Shown here one piece after another: positions 1-8,643 of a stretch of DNA of 64,000 nt. The notes below the pieces were generated by a model. That model saw only the letters and a list, made by a program, of their open reading frames with translations, had not been told where the DNA came from and did not search any database. Position 1 is the first letter of the stretch. Every line of letters starts with the position of its first letter. Origin of the DNA: Roseburia sp. 499 (GTDB lineage: Bacteria > Bacillota > Clostridia > Lachnospirales > Lachnospiraceae). The DNA lies in NCBI RefSeq assembly GCF_001940225.2, contig NZ_CP135164.1, positions 1,116,001-1,180,000 on the forward strand, given 5' to 3'. Made by a program: the position numbers and the translations under genes.

Positions 1-633
1 GTAAAAACAGATATGAAATTTGAAAGTAAAGGAATAAAATTATGTCGGGTACCGGCAAGATATCCCATGGGAGAAGAGCATATCCTGCTACAACAGCTTT
101 TTGGGGTTACTATGGATAAAACGGAGTATCCGGCAGAAAAAGGTTTTTTGGTGATGAATGTGCAAACCGTATATCAGATATATCATCTGTGTAATGGAAC
201 GTATCAGGAAGGAAGATATGTGACATTGGCAGATATAGATACCGGGGAAGCAAAGGTTGTTTTTGCAAAGGATGGCGACAACATCAGAAAAATTTTAGAA
301 AAAAACTTTGTAAAGCATAAAAGTAAGGAATGCTATGCAGGAGGTGGAATACTGTCTGCACATCCGATAAATGAGAATGAATGTTTTAAGGGAAATATTT
401 CATTTGCCGCTATTGGATACCCTGCTAGTATTTCCAATGAGAATCAGTGCAAGAAGTGTGGGAAATGTATGCGTAAGTGCCCTATGGGAGTAAACGTAAA
501 AGAGATTGTAAAAAGGCGCGAACAGAATCCGAATGCGGACATTACAGGATTGGGATTAGAAAAATGTATCCATTGCAATAGTTGCACCTATTTTTGCAAG
601 GCAGGAAAGAATATAGCTGCCATACTAAAGTAG
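1..633 (+). CDS. RnfC-like iron-sulfur protein, C-terminal part (5' end outside window)
   Basis: The frame is open to the first base of the window, so this is the C-terminal ~210 residues of a larger protein. Numbered from the internal ATG at 13, the run ARYPMGEEHILLQQLFG near residue 15 resembles the RnfC core that precedes the SLBB-like region. Two four-cysteine clusters follow: Cys146/149/152/156 (CKKCGKCMRKCP) and Cys185/188/191/195 (CIHCNSCTYFC), each fitting a 4Fe-4S cluster. RnfC-type proteins pass electrons between ferredoxin and NADH at the membrane. No other rnf genes are visible here, so it may be a stand-alone RnfC-like oxidoreductase rather than part of a full Rnf complex. The next gene starts 18 bases downstream. 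Confidence 0.75.
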   Translation, partial: VKTDMKFESKGIKLCRVPARYPMGEEHILLQQLFGVTMDKTEYPAEKGFLVMNVQTVYQIYHLCNGTYQEGRYVTLADIDTGEAKVVFAKDGDNIRKILEKNFVKHKSKECYAGGGILSAHPINENECFKGNISFAAIGYPASISNENQCKKCGKCMRKCPMGVNVKEIVKRREQNPNADITGLGLEKCIHCNSCTYFCKAGKNIAAILK

Positions 634-650
634 AGGAAAGGAATGATTTT

Positions 651-1238
651 GTGGGAAGAAAAAGAGGCGAAACGAAGGAAAAAATTATGCAAGAAGCCTT
701 AAAATTATTTTCGGTAAATGGTTTTGATGCAGTGTCAATACGAACCATTGCAGATGCAGTAGGAATTGGAAACAGTGCTTTGTATAAGCATTTTTCCAGC
801 AAACAGGAAATATTAGAGGCTATTGTGGATTACTCCAAATCCTATTTTTTGAAAGTAGGCTGTGAGCAGATGGAGGGAAATAAGGATGTTGAGGAATTGA
901 AGGATTCCTGTCTTAGGATGTTTGAGTTCCAAACACAGGATGAATGGATTGTGATGTTTCGTAGATTGCTTATGATTGAACAATTCAAAAATCCGGATAT
1001 GGCAGAAATATATCGCAATTTTTTCATTGAATTGCCGGTACAATCGCAGGAACAGTTGTTTTTGAAACTAATGGATGACGGTATTATGAAGAAAAAGAAC
1101 GCGCGTGTGTTGGCAATGGAATTATATGCGCCATTTTTCCTATATCATACGGCTGCGGAAAGTAGAGAAGATATTTTAGAATTATTACAGTGCCATGTGC
1201 AGAATTTTTATAAGGAGAATATAATATGCGAAAAATAA
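651..1238 (+). CDS. TetR/AcrR family transcriptional regulator
   Basis: A 195-residue protein. An N-terminal helix-turn-helix (about residues 6-52: TIADAVGIGNSALYKHFSSK) is typical of TetR, followed by an all-helical ligand domain. I chose the GTG at 651 because GAGGAAAGG lies about 10 bases upstream and the protein then begins just before the conserved first helix. The longer frame from 582 would run through the end of the preceding gene. The 3' end overlaps the start of the membrane-protein gene at 1226 by 13 bases, so the two are translationally linked and the regulator may control that protein. Ligand unknown. Confidence 0.85.
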   Translation: MGRKRGETKEKIMQEALKLFSVNGFDAVSIRTIADAVGIGNSALYKHFSSKQEILEAIVDYSKSYFLKVGCEQMEGNKDVEELKDSCLRMFEFQTQDEWIVMFRRLLMIEQFKNPDMAEIYRNFFIELPVQSQEQLFLKLMDDGIMKKKNARVLAMELYAPFFLYHTAAESREDILELLQCHVQNFYKENIICEK

Positions 1239-1753
1239 ATAAAACAGGTGTGTTATGGATATTTGCGGTCATTGGTTTTATAGTGACATTATATATGGTT
1301 GAGGCAAGTCCTTTTGGAAGTGCAGCAGTTGCGGTACATAATGAAGGTTACGGAACTTTTGATATGAAAAAGTATGACTATGCGAGTGTTACGGAGGTTC
1401 TGGCTAATATGGACTCAGAAGGCATCCGTGTATACCAGAAATATTATTTTGCAGATTTTCTTTTTATCATATGTTTCGGATTGATTCAGTGTATGATTTC
1501 AAGTGCTGTTTATAAGAAGAATAAATTGATTTATAAGAGGATAGCGATAGGTGTTCCAATTGCTCGTGGAATCTTTGATGTGATTGAAAATGTATTGTTG
1601 TTGATAACAATTAGCAATTATCCGAAGGTAAGCAATGGGTTAATTATGATTGCATCTATATCGACACAGTGTAAGCTTTGGTGCATTCGTATCTGGGTAG
1701 TAATGCTTTTGATAGGCATTGTCTATAATATTTGCAAAAAGAAGGTTAAATAA
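1226..1753 (+). CDS. Four-helix membrane protein, unknown function
   Basis: A 175-residue protein with four predicted membrane segments: residues about 8-25, 78-97, 106-133 and 152-170. The segment between the first two helices (about 50 residues, GTFDMKKYDYASVTEV) probably faces outside. AGGAGA lies just upstream of the ATG, inside the end of the TetR gene. I do not recognise a named family. Overlap with the TetR gene suggests it is the regulated partner. Confidence 0.6.
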   Translation: MRKINKTGVLWIFAVIGFIVTLYMVEASPFGSAAVAVHNEGYGTFDMKKYDYASVTEVLANMDSEGIRVYQKYYFADFLFIICFGLIQCMISSAVYKKNKLIYKRIAIGVPIARGIFDVIENVLLLITISNYPKVSNGLIMIASISTQCKLWCIRIWVVMLLIGIVYNICKKKVK

Positions 1754-1774
1754 AATTTGAAGGTAAGAGAGCTT

Positions 1775-2359
1775 TTAAACGTGAGCCAACCACTTACATT
1801 CTGTAACATCCATGTCAAAAAATCTGGCTTCAAAAGATGATTCTTCAGGAGAACATGCATAGATGCCAAAGGTGATTTCTTCTGCACCTTCCCACATATG
1901 GCAGATTCTCATTTGCTTGAATGTAATTCCGTCGGTGGAACATTCAATGCAATAATCAGATTCTCTACGGCTAAAGCGATACCACATAGACTTAATGGAA
2001 GCGTCAATGTCTGTCGTTGCCCAATCAGAATAGCCATGATTGGTAACAACACTGCCAAGTCTTTGGAATTGTTCATTCTCATATTCAATAGAAGCCTTTA
2101 GCCAGTTTTCACTATCCAGATACATGACTACGCCGCATTGGTCAAAGCGGCGTTTGCTATCAAATTCCGTACGAACAACAAATGAAAAAAAATTCTCAGA
2201 AGTGCTCATTTGCAATACAGGAGCGTTATCGTTTTGAAAGCCGTAATAAGTTCGCTGCCAGAGATCTGTTCCGGGTTCTGTGATAATTGTTATCTTACCG
2301 TCCTGTATATCATAACTTTTAGGTTCTCTTGTCCATTTCAGTTCATTTACATCAAACAT
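1775..2359 (-). CDS. DUF1349 family protein
   Basis: A 194-residue protein of the DUF1349 family, a concanavalin-like beta-sandwich fold. Typical pieces are visible: an early KWTREP segment, DLWQRTYYGFQNDNAP, FDQCGVVMYLDSENWLKASIEYE, and SDWATTDI before a C-terminal AEEITFGIYACSPE block. I start at 2359 because GGGAGG precedes this ATG by about 8 bases. A 14-residue longer frame exists but has no site. There is no signal peptide, so it is cytoplasmic. Family members are small beta-sandwich proteins, sometimes linked to carbohydrate; no substrate can be inferred here. It is transcribed divergently from the GNAT gene at 2471. Confidence 0.8.
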   Translation of the reverse strand: MFDVNELKWTREPKSYDIQDGKITIITEPGTDLWQRTYYGFQNDNAPVLQMSTSENFFSFVVRTEFDSKRRFDQCGVVMYLDSENWLKASIEYENEQFQRLGSVVTNHGYSDWATTDIDASIKSMWYRFSRRESDYCIECSTDGITFKQMRICHMWEGAEEITFGIYACSPEESSFEARFFDMDVTECKWLAHV

Positions 2360-2415
2360 TGATTTAACCTCCCATATGAAATTCGAATTTTTTGATTTCA
2401 TTTTATCATATCAAG

Positions 2416-2444
2416 TTGTGCGTCACAAGGATTACTGTTAGAAT
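2416..2444 (+). promoter_or_regulatory. Likely sigma-A promoter for the GNAT gene
   Basis: TTGTGC (2416-2421), a 17-base spacer, then TAGAAT (2439-2444). This is 26 bases upstream of the ATG at 2471, whose GGAGG site lies at about 2459-2463. Confidence 0.5.
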
Positions 2445-2470
2445 AGTTGTAGTACGAAGGAGGCAAGAAC

Positions 2471-2977
2471 ATGATTACAACGGAAAGACTGGTCTTAAAA
2501 CCATATTGTGATAAAGACATGGATAGGATGATTGAATTACTGACCAATGAAAAAATAAAGGAAACATTTATGATTCATGATTTTAAGTCAAGACAAGAAG
2601 CAGAGAAAATGTTTTGGAAATTACAGGAAAATTCTTTATCAGAAGAACATTATGAATTTGGTATTTACCTGGAAAATGAGTTGATTGGTTTTATCAATGA
2701 TGTTGAAATAGAAGGGAAAAAGATTGAATTGGGGTATGTCATTCACCCGGATTTTCATAATAAAGGATATGCAACAGAAGTCTTACGTGCAGCAATAAAA
2801 GATTTATTTGAGAAAGGGTTTGAGGAAGTTATAACAGGGGCCTTTGTAAGTAATATTGCAAGCTGTCGCGTGATGGAAAAGTGTGGAATGGTACGAATAG
2901 ATAAGGAAGAAGATATAGAATATCATGGAAAAGTCCATCATTGTATATATTATGCGATAAAAAAGAATAGAAAATGA
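2471..2977 (+). CDS. GNAT family N-acetyltransferase (RimJ/RimL type)
   Basis: A 168-residue protein that fits the RimJ/RimL branch throughout: ITTERLVLKPY at the N-terminus, IELGYVIHPDFHNKGYATEV as the acetyl-CoA motif A region (residues about 77-100), and NIASCRVMEKCGM in the C-terminal half. It transfers acetyl from acetyl-CoA to an amine; the substrate cannot be read from sequence. It is a single-gene unit with its own promoter and a strong terminator just after it. Confidence 0.85.
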   Translation: MITTERLVLKPYCDKDMDRMIELLTNEKIKETFMIHDFKSRQEAEKMFWKLQENSLSEEHYEFGIYLENELIGFINDVEIEGKKIELGYVIHPDFHNKGYATEVLRAAIKDLFEKGFEEVITGAFVSNIASCRVMEKCGMVRIDKEEDIEYHGKVHHCIYYAIKKNRK

Positions 2978-2984
2978 TTTAGAG

Positions 2985-3022
2985 ACCGGTATTGCAGAAG
3001 ATGCAATACCGGTTACTTTTTT
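2985..3022 (+). terminator. Intrinsic terminator after the GNAT gene
   Basis: A perfect 12-bp stem (ACCGGTATTGCA / TGCAATACCGGT) with a 5-base loop, followed by TAC and six Ts. Confidence 0.9.
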
Positions 3023-3042
3023 ACATATTGTAAATATTACGC

Positions 3043-3105
3043 TTGACAAGTGTATCGAAGTACGATATGGTATATCAAGGTTCGATATATCGAGGTAAAA
3101 AAGTA
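3043..3105 (+). promoter_or_regulatory. Promoter and probable PadR operator
   Basis: TTGACA (3043-3048), a 17-base spacer, then TATGGT (3066-3071). The region is packed with inverted repeats built on ATC/GAT: ATCG-AAGTA-CGAT across the spacer, then TATC-AAGGTTC-GATA, with GATATATC at the end. Such repeats over the -10 and start site are typical of self-repressed PadR genes. The assignment to the PadR at 3120 is inferred from position. Confidence 0.65.
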
Positions 3106-3119
3106 ATGGAGGAATCATT

Positions 3120-3452
3120 ATGGAAGATAAACTAAAACGAATCTATGTGCCCATGACAGAAACAGGATTCTATATTCTATTTTGTCTGCGAGAGGAAATG
3201 CATGGATACAATATTGGACAGCAGGTTAAAAAGCTTACAGGCGGTGAAGTATCTATAAGTCCCGGTACCATGTATGGAAGCCTTTCCAAGATGGAAAAAG
3301 ATGGACTTATTCATTTTGTAAGAGAAGAGGAAAAACGAAAAATATATAAGATTTCTGATTTAGGAAGAGAAATACTTGATATTGAGTTGAAAAGAATTGA
3401 ACGTTTATATAAAAATAGCAAAGGAGAAATGATGTATGGCGGAGAAGATTGA
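3120..3452 (+). CDS. PadR family transcriptional regulator
   Basis: A 110-residue winged-helix protein of the short PadR class: ETGFYILFCLREEMHGYNIG, GGEVSISPGTMYGSLSKMEKDGLI, and KRKIYKISDLGREIL. GGAGG sits 7 bases before the ATG. It overlaps the DUF2812 gene at 3436 by 17 bases, a common pairing in Clostridia where the PadR represses a small membrane partner. The inverted repeats upstream suggest autorepression. Confidence 0.9.
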   Translation: MEDKLKRIYVPMTETGFYILFCLREEMHGYNIGQQVKKLTGGEVSISPGTMYGSLSKMEKDGLIHFVREEEKRKIYKISDLGREILDIELKRIERLYKNSKGEMMYGGED

Positions 3453-3999
3453 AAAAAGAAAGTTTTATGTTTCAGATTTCCAGGAGGAAGCAGCATGGCT
3501 GTCAAAGATGCATGGGGAAGGATGGAAGTTGGTTTCTGTAGAAGGCAGAAATTATAGATTTGAATCCTGTGAAAAAGAAGAGTGGAGTTATCAGCTTGAT
3601 TTTAAGGAAAATGGAATCAAGGAAGAAGACTATATCCAGATGTATCAGGATTTTGGATGGGAATATGTGGTTCAATATGGGAAATGGTTCTATTTTAGAA
3701 AGAAAAAGACAGAGGAGAAAGAAGATCTGTCAATATTTAGTGACAATGAATCTAAAATTGATATGTGCAGACGGGTAAGTAATGGACAGTTCCTCTCTTT
3801 TTTGCCACTGTACGCGGTGGTGCTTGTATACAATTATCTGGTCTTTTTTACAAGAATTTTTCAGCAAGGAGGTTTCTTCGTTGGGTTACTGAAAGGAATT
3901 GCAATTGCGGCTGTATTAGTAAGTGTGTATGGAATCGGTGGGTATATCGGACAGATTTCACGACTGAATAAGTTGATTTCGGAATTGGAATGCAAGTAA
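3436..3999 (+). CDS. DUF2812 domain membrane protein
   Basis: A 187-residue protein. Residues 1-95 form a DUF2812 domain (KRKFYVSDFQEEAAWLSKMH; GWKLVSVEGRNYRFE; DFGWEYVVQYGKWFYFRKK). The C-terminal half carries two membrane helices (about residues 118-138 and 147-172). Function of the family is unknown; it is almost always next to a PadR regulator, as here, and probably responds to envelope or compound stress. Confidence 0.85.
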   Translation: MAEKIEKRKFYVSDFQEEAAWLSKMHGEGWKLVSVEGRNYRFESCEKEEWSYQLDFKENGIKEEDYIQMYQDFGWEYVVQYGKWFYFRKKKTEEKEDLSIFSDNESKIDMCRRVSNGQFLSFLPLYAVVLVYNYLVFFTRIFQQGGFFVGLLKGIAIAAVLVSVYGIGGYIGQISRLNKLISELECK

Positions 4000-4014
4000 A
4001 GTGAGGGAAATAAC

Positions 4015-4761
4015 ATGTATTCGATAGGAGAGGTTGCTAAAATAACGGGAGTATCTCGTGACAGACTGCGAAATTATGAGAAGTATGGTCTTCTTTCGCC
4101 AAGCGTTAATGAAGAAAACAATTATCGTTTCTATTCGGAGTTTGAAATTGATAAGATTCTTGCAATACAGTTGTATAGAGCAATAGATTTAGGAATGGGG
4201 GAGATAGAACAGATTGTCAAAAATCCTGATTTGGATATATTGGAAAATATTCTTGATAGCAAGAAAAAGCAGGTTTTAGCCCAAATTTCTAAATTAGAAG
4301 CAATATTGCAGTATACCAATGTTTTACAATGTGATATACAAAAAATAAAGGATTGTCTTAATAACTATAAGATTATGTTTATGCCGGATTTTGAAATTTC
4401 CGGTGAGATATCAGATTATAGAGCTTACAGCGAGTATAATGTTTTGGGGAGTCAGGCGGGAGAGATTCCTATTATAAAGAAACTTTATAGAGAAATCTCT
4501 TTTTCAGAGAATGAAATATTAGATAGTAGGATGTTGATTACTTCTAAGAAAGCAGGAAAACAAACGAAACAGAAATGTGTATATACGGTTGTTGAAGAAA
4601 AAGGAGATGATATTTTACAAACGGTTTTTAAGAGTACGATGAAATGGGTCAAAGATAATGGATATGAAGTCATGGGAAAGGCATATATAGAAATGTTGTT
4701 TTTACATCAAGAGAGTGATTATATGCATTCTTATTTAGGAGTGTACGTTCCTGTAAAATAA
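4015..4761 (+). CDS. MerR family transcriptional regulator
   Basis: A 248-residue protein. The MerR winged helix is at residues 1-70 (YSIGEVAKITGVSRDRLRNYEKYGLL), followed by a dimerisation coiled coil (about 78-120) and a C-terminal effector-binding domain (about 130-248) of the GyrI-like/BmrR-like size range. It is not one of the cysteine-rich metal sensors. A promoter with the 19-bp spacer typical of MerR targets lies directly after the stop codon, so the regulator most likely activated a gene downstream; the IS at 4820 now interrupts that arrangement. Confidence 0.85.
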   Translation: MYSIGEVAKITGVSRDRLRNYEKYGLLSPSVNEENNYRFYSEFEIDKILAIQLYRAIDLGMGEIEQIVKNPDLDILENILDSKKKQVLAQISKLEAILQYTNVLQCDIQKIKDCLNNYKIMFMPDFEISGEISDYRAYSEYNVLGSQAGEIPIIKKLYREISFSENEILDSRMLITSKKAGKQTKQKCVYTVVEEKGDDILQTVFKSTMKWVKDNGYEVMGKAYIEMLFLHQESDYMHSYLGVYVPVK

Positions 4762-4764
4762 TGC

Positions 4765-4795
4765 TTGACCTTGGTACAATACCATAGTTTATCCT
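4765..4795 (+). promoter_or_regulatory. MerR-type promoter with 19-bp spacer, cut off by the IS
   Basis: TTGACC (4765-4770), a 19-base spacer, then TATCCT (4790-4795). Centred in the spacer is the perfect dyad TGGTA-CAA-TACCA (4772-4784). The long spacer with a central dyad is the hallmark of MerR-activated promoters. The IS begins 25 bases further on, so transcripts now run into it antisense to the transposase. Confidence 0.75.
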
Positions 4796-4819
4796 TCTAC
4801 TTATAAATGATAAAATGAA

Positions 4820-6634
4820 CTCTCGGAATCCTGAGTGTTCATGCCGGCGGAAACCCGGCATTGTACTTTGAAAAGTAAATATTATATGTGGAACGAAAAA
4901 ATCGCACGAGAAATAAACATAGCTTTCACTATGTTTCAAAAAGTGGTATTATAGACAATAGGATTATGCTGCATTCAAAATCAACTTTCTGAGGGTAGAT
5001 TCAAATGGCAAATCCCATGCATCCAGATGTTGTAGCATCAGGATGTGATAGAGTCGGCAGTACCACATCTTTGTTGAGCGGTGTCTGCCGTCTTCTAATT
5101 TAAAGTCTAATTTCTCACGTTTATTTGAACGTTCCGCAGATGTTCTTGCGTTATACTCCAGCTTCCATTCATTGCTGCTTCTTGGTGGATTATTAAATAA
5201 TCTTGGGTTATCATTCATTACCAAATGAACGGTACGCCCATATTTGGCATCAGAGCACGGATTATCGCAGGTGCAGGAAATACAACCATTTTTCCTGCTG
5301 ATTTTTGGACACTTGAATTTCATTCTGCCTTTTGAAATTTCAATACCATCACGGCGCATACGAAAACCACATGGACAGATTGGTACACCATCCTTATCAA
5401 TGGTAAAGTCGTTTTTATAGACAGGTGGTCTGCCACCTTTGCCGTTAAGATCGATAAAAGGCGTGATATTTTCACGCTGAAAGTATTGATAATAAGGCAT
5501 GGCATCATGGGCAGAATCTAATAGTACCTTTGAGATTTTATAGTCTGGCAGGAATGATTTCATTCTGAAAAAAGCATGTAAAAATCCATGTGAATCATGC
5601 TTGGAGGCACAGGAATAGTGAGGAAATACAGGCAAGTCGCTTTCAGCGTCGACAAGCATGTATAAGTCATACCCATGATAAAAACAATCACGAGATGAAT
5701 CCCATCCGATATCGCAGTCGGGCTGGGAAAAGTAACGGTCACATTTGCAGTCAGTAATACCGTTTTCTTTGCATTTGCAGACACGATGCTTACGTTCTCT
5801 GTGTGAAGTGACAACAGGAGTTCCATCTCCGGCAAGTGCTAAAGCATTTTTATGAATAAGTCCTTTATCGACAGAACTATCAAGGAATTCTTTTTTATAG
5901 ATTTTAAACAGAGAAGCATAAGGCTGATCATCCAGATGAAACTCCGTGTTTTCTAACTCGGGAAGGAGTTCAGCAACGGTAACTTTTTCTACAGAATCCG
6001 CTTTTGTTCCTTTAGATTTAGGTTTTTTAACCTTTGTCTTAAGGGGATGGATATGAGAAGACATATGACTATCATCGGAGTCCCACAGACAACGGTTAAT
6101 GAAATCATAAAAAGTTCCAACACCAGGAGTGTTGCTTACTTCAAATCCGCTAAGAATGGCATAAAGAGGATTGATTTTAAGCTGAGCAGCCCATTCTGTT
6201 AAGGAAGTAACTTTAAAATCGATGGATAAAAGATAGGAACGCTGCATGCAGGATGGAGTTCTTGGAGCAGGTCCGAATTTGGAATATTTATCAGCCAGAA
6301 TAACATCGGTTTCAGATAAATCAAGGTTCCAGAAACGTTCAATGATATCCCAAGTTGAACGAGCAAGAACATCAGGGTTAGGATAATATTTACGAAGATT
6401 AGTAACAACAAAGTTTTGGTAGTCAGTATGACTGCCACAGTTAACAGGTAACATAAAAATCGCCTCCATATCGAAAAATGATTGCCGCCGCAAACGACGG
6501 TTCTTATTAATCAATAGGCGCGAAGCGCCGCATTTTTTGATGCGATTGTCAAGTGTTTTTGACAAAAAAGTGGGGGATTTTATAAAAAAAGGAATCTGAA
6601 AGCCTTATATTTACTGGCTTAAAGATTCCGAGAG
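4820..6634. mobile_element. Insertion sequence, 1815 bp, intact
   Basis: Bounded by perfect 11-bp inverted repeats, CTCTCGGAATC at 4820-4830 and GATTCCGAGAG at 6624-6634. It contains one full transposase on the minus strand. Inside the ends are strong hairpins (GCCGG/CCGGC near 4842-4859 and GGCGCGAAGCGCC near 6517-6529). I could not identify a convincing target duplication. The family is uncertain; it is a DDE element with IS4/IS1182-like character. Confidence 0.85.
4964..6454 (-). CDS. DDE transposase of the 4820-6634 insertion sequence
   Basis: A 496-residue protein from the ATG at 6454, which has GGAGG about 8 bases upstream. A longer frame to 6565 exists without a site. Visible parts are an N-terminal region (DVLARSTWDIIERFWNL), a DDE core with AGDGTPV and KVLLDSAHDAMPYY carrying likely catalytic aspartates, a cysteine-rich insert (CPCGFRMRRDG to CTCDNPCSD), and a C-terminal RTSAERSNKREKLD block holding the likely catalytic Glu. 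No stop or frameshift, so the element is probably still active. It provides cut-and-paste transposition of its own IS. Confidence 0.85.
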   Translation of the reverse strand: MLPVNCGSHTDYQNFVVTNLRKYYPNPDVLARSTWDIIERFWNLDLSETDVILADKYSKFGPAPRTPSCMQRSYLLSIDFKVTSLTEWAAQLKINPLYAILSGFEVSNTPGVGTFYDFINRCLWDSDDSHMSSHIHPLKTKVKKPKSKGTKADSVEKVTVAELLPELENTEFHLDDQPYASLFKIYKKEFLDSSVDKGLIHKNALALAGDGTPVVTSHRERKHRVCKCKENGITDCKCDRYFSQPDCDIGWDSSRDCFYHGYDLYMLVDAESDLPVFPHYSCASKHDSHGFLHAFFRMKSFLPDYKISKVLLDSAHDAMPYYQYFQRENITPFIDLNGKGGRPPVYKNDFTIDKDGVPICPCGFRMRRDGIEISKGRMKFKCPKISRKNGCISCTCDNPCSDAKYGRTVHLVMNDNPRLFNNPPRSSNEWKLEYNARTSAERSNKREKLDFKLEDGRHRSTKMWYCRLYHILMLQHLDAWDLPFESTLRKLILNAA

Positions 6635-6663
6635 ATTATTAAAATAAGTAGGAGGATAAAATT

Positions 6664-7428
6664 TTGAAGAAAGAAAATAAGTACATTCTGTACACATATC
6701 TATTATTTTTTGTGTTGTTTTGCATTACAGGTGGAGCACTGACCATATTTGGAGAAGGATACATATTTGGGGCATTACAAATGCTTTGTTCATGGGCTCC
6801 AACAATTGTATTGGTGATTCTGTTTAAACAGTTGGTTATAAACAAAAATAAAAAGGAATTTGTAAAGCAATTGTTTTCTGAAAAAGTAAATATTCCCTTG
6901 TTGTTAGGTGTCATAGTCAGCCAAATAACTATTTTTGTTATTGCTTTATATTTTGTAAGTATCATATTGGATTGCAATATGATGGATATGGTGGATTTGT
7001 CCTTGAAAAATGTTTTATGGGGATTTCTTTATAATTTGTTTTTAGGACCCATGGGTGAGAATTTTGGGTGGAAAGGGTATCTGTTCCCGGTTTTTGTAGA
7101 AAAATATGGAAAGAGAAAAGCCATTATCTTATTAGGTCTGGTACAGGCGTTCTGGCATTTCCCGTTGTGGCTTGCATCTGGGTATACCGGTTGGTCATTG
7201 GTTATATATTCTGTCGCTTTTTCATTAGCATTGTCAGCAGCTAATATTATCATGTGTATTTGCTATGAAAAAAATCATAATCTACTGATGCCAATTATGG
7301 TTCATCAAATGTTTAATTTTACCGTTGGATGTTTATATTCAGGAGAATTATTATGTATGTTGAGTATAATAAGCATTTGTTATACAATAGTAGCAGTTAT
7401 TATTTGGAGGTTATACGAGAAAAAATGA
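6664..7428 (+). CDS. CPBP-type membrane protein with altered protease motif
   Basis: A 254-residue protein with about seven membrane helices, of the CPBP (Abi) family. Motif 1, normally EExxxR, reads ENFGWK here (residues 132-137), so the second Glu is Asn and the Arg is Lys. Motif 2 (FWHFP, 163-167) and motif 3 (HQMFN, about 218) are kept. It may therefore be inactive or altered in activity. The start is TTG at 6664 with AGGAGG 8 bases upstream. It begins 30 bases after the IS right end, so its original promoter may be gone and it may depend on one inside the IS. It overlaps the next CPBP gene at ATGA. Confidence 0.75.
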   Translation: MKKENKYILYTYLLFFVLFCITGGALTIFGEGYIFGALQMLCSWAPTIVLVILFKQLVINKNKKEFVKQLFSEKVNIPLLLGVIVSQITIFVIALYFVSIILDCNMMDMVDLSLKNVLWGFLYNLFLGPMGENFGWKGYLFPVFVEKYGKRKAIILLGLVQAFWHFPLWLASGYTGWSLVIYSVAFSLALSAANIIMCICYEKNHNLLMPIMVHQMFNFTVGCLYSGELLCMLSIISICYTIVAVIIWRLYEKK

Positions 7429-8183
7429 ACATGAAGAAAAAATTAATCGTATTCTTAGGAATCACATTTATACTTCCTCTCGTATGTTGTTTGATTATGC
7501 AGTCTTTTCCAATATTTCGGACAGGAGCTGCGAATCTGATATTATATGCGATAGAAGGAGCATCCCCTACTATTGCAGCAATCGTTGTTCATTGCAGAGG
7601 GAAAGAAAAAGGGATAGGTGCTTTTCTGTCAGATAAGTTATGGAAACAATTTTCGGTAAAATATTGTCTGATTGGCTTTTTTACACCGGCGATAGTGTTA
7701 ACATTGGGGAAAGCAATCGTTTATTTTACGATGGGAACAAATGAGTTCTTTTCGCCTCTTAGCGTGAAAAAAATACTGATTATCTCATGGGCTCTTGTAG
7801 CTGAAGAACTTGGATGGAGAGGTTTTTTGCAAGATTGGCTTCAAGAGCAGTGTAGGGAAGTATGGATACCGTTGATTACAGGTGTGATATGGGCACTATG
7901 GCATTATCATTTTGTGATTTCCGGAACAATGGATATCCCATATGTTGCATTTTTATTTGGTTGTGTTGCTGAAAGTTATGGATATTATCTGATTACAAAA
8001 GCTTCTAAGGGAAATGTGGTACCGGCTTGTATCTGGCATTTTTCGGGAAATTTGTTTTTTAATATATATCATATTAACCCGGAATGGAATGGTGGAAGTA
8101 TGATACCATATTGGATAATTAATGGTATATATCTTGTATATTTTTTGATGTTTATGTTATATCAAAGAGAAGAAAAAGAATAG
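7425..8183 (+). CDS. CPBP family intramembrane metalloprotease
   Basis: A 252-residue membrane protein starting at the ATG of an ATGA overlap with the preceding gene (stop 7426-7428). Conserved CPBP motifs: EELGWR (127-132), WALWHYHF (157-163) and CIWHFSGN near the C-terminus. The family relates to Rce1/Abi proteases and includes bacteriocin self-immunity proteins. The overlap suggests the two CPBP proteins are made together. Confidence 0.85.
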   Translation: MNMKKKLIVFLGITFILPLVCCLIMQSFPIFRTGAANLILYAIEGASPTIAAIVVHCRGKEKGIGAFLSDKLWKQFSVKYCLIGFFTPAIVLTLGKAIVYFTMGTNEFFSPLSVKKILIISWALVAEELGWRGFLQDWLQEQCREVWIPLITGVIWALWHYHFVISGTMDIPYVAFLFGCVAESYGYYLITKASKGNVVPACIWHFSGNLFFNIYHINPEWNGGSMIPYWIINGIYLVYFLMFMLYQREEKE

Positions 8184-8193
8184 GAGGATTCCA

Positions 8194-8643
8194 TTGATTT
8201 TAAAATTGAATCAGAATGAACAGATAAAAGAACCGGAAGTACAGATTACATATGCGCAGATGAATGAAGAGGTAGAAAGAGTGGCTACTTTTGTGCGTAC
8301 TTTGGGCACAACCATACGTTGTAAATCAGATGGGAAGGAAACGTATATTCCGGCTGCCGATATCTATTATTTTGAAAGTGTAGATAAAAAGAGCTTTGTC
8401 TACTGTGAAAAGGATGTGTATCAGACAGAACTTAGGCTGTATGAGATAGAAGAACAGCTGGGGAGTAAGGGATTTGCAAGAATCAATAAAGCTTGTATAT
8501 TGAATCTTGCGTTCTTGGATAGTATCCGACCTTTGCCAAGTAGCAGACTTGAGGCAACTTTGAAAAATGATGAGAAACTGTTTGTTAGCAGAAAGTATCT
8601 GGGAGAAATTAAAAGTATCTTGCAAAGGAGAAGTGGCTTATGA
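8194..8643 (+). CDS. LytTR DNA-binding regulator
   Basis: A 149-residue protein without a receiver domain. Residues about 42-147 form a LytTR domain (PAADIYYFESVDKKSFVY; GFARINKACILNLAFLDSI; VSRKYLGEIKSIL). The start is TTG at 8194, 6 bases after AGGAGG. It overlaps the DUF3021 gene by ATGA. The LytTR-DUF3021 pair is a known two-gene module in Firmicutes in which the membrane partner modulates the DNA-binding protein. Targets probably include the neighbouring ABC transporter. Confidence 0.88.
   Translation: MILKLNQNEQIKEPEVQITYAQMNEEVERVATFVRTLGTTIRCKSDGKETYIPAADIYYFESVDKKSFVYCEKDVYQTELRLYEIEEQLGSKGFARINKACILNLAFLDSIRPLPSSRLEATLKNDEKLFVSRKYLGEIKSILQRRSGL

Noticed and set aside
582..650. Upstream extension of the TetR gene to an ATG at 582
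   Set aside because: It runs 52 bases into the preceding iron-sulfur gene and has no ribosome site; the GTG at 651 has one and fits the family length.
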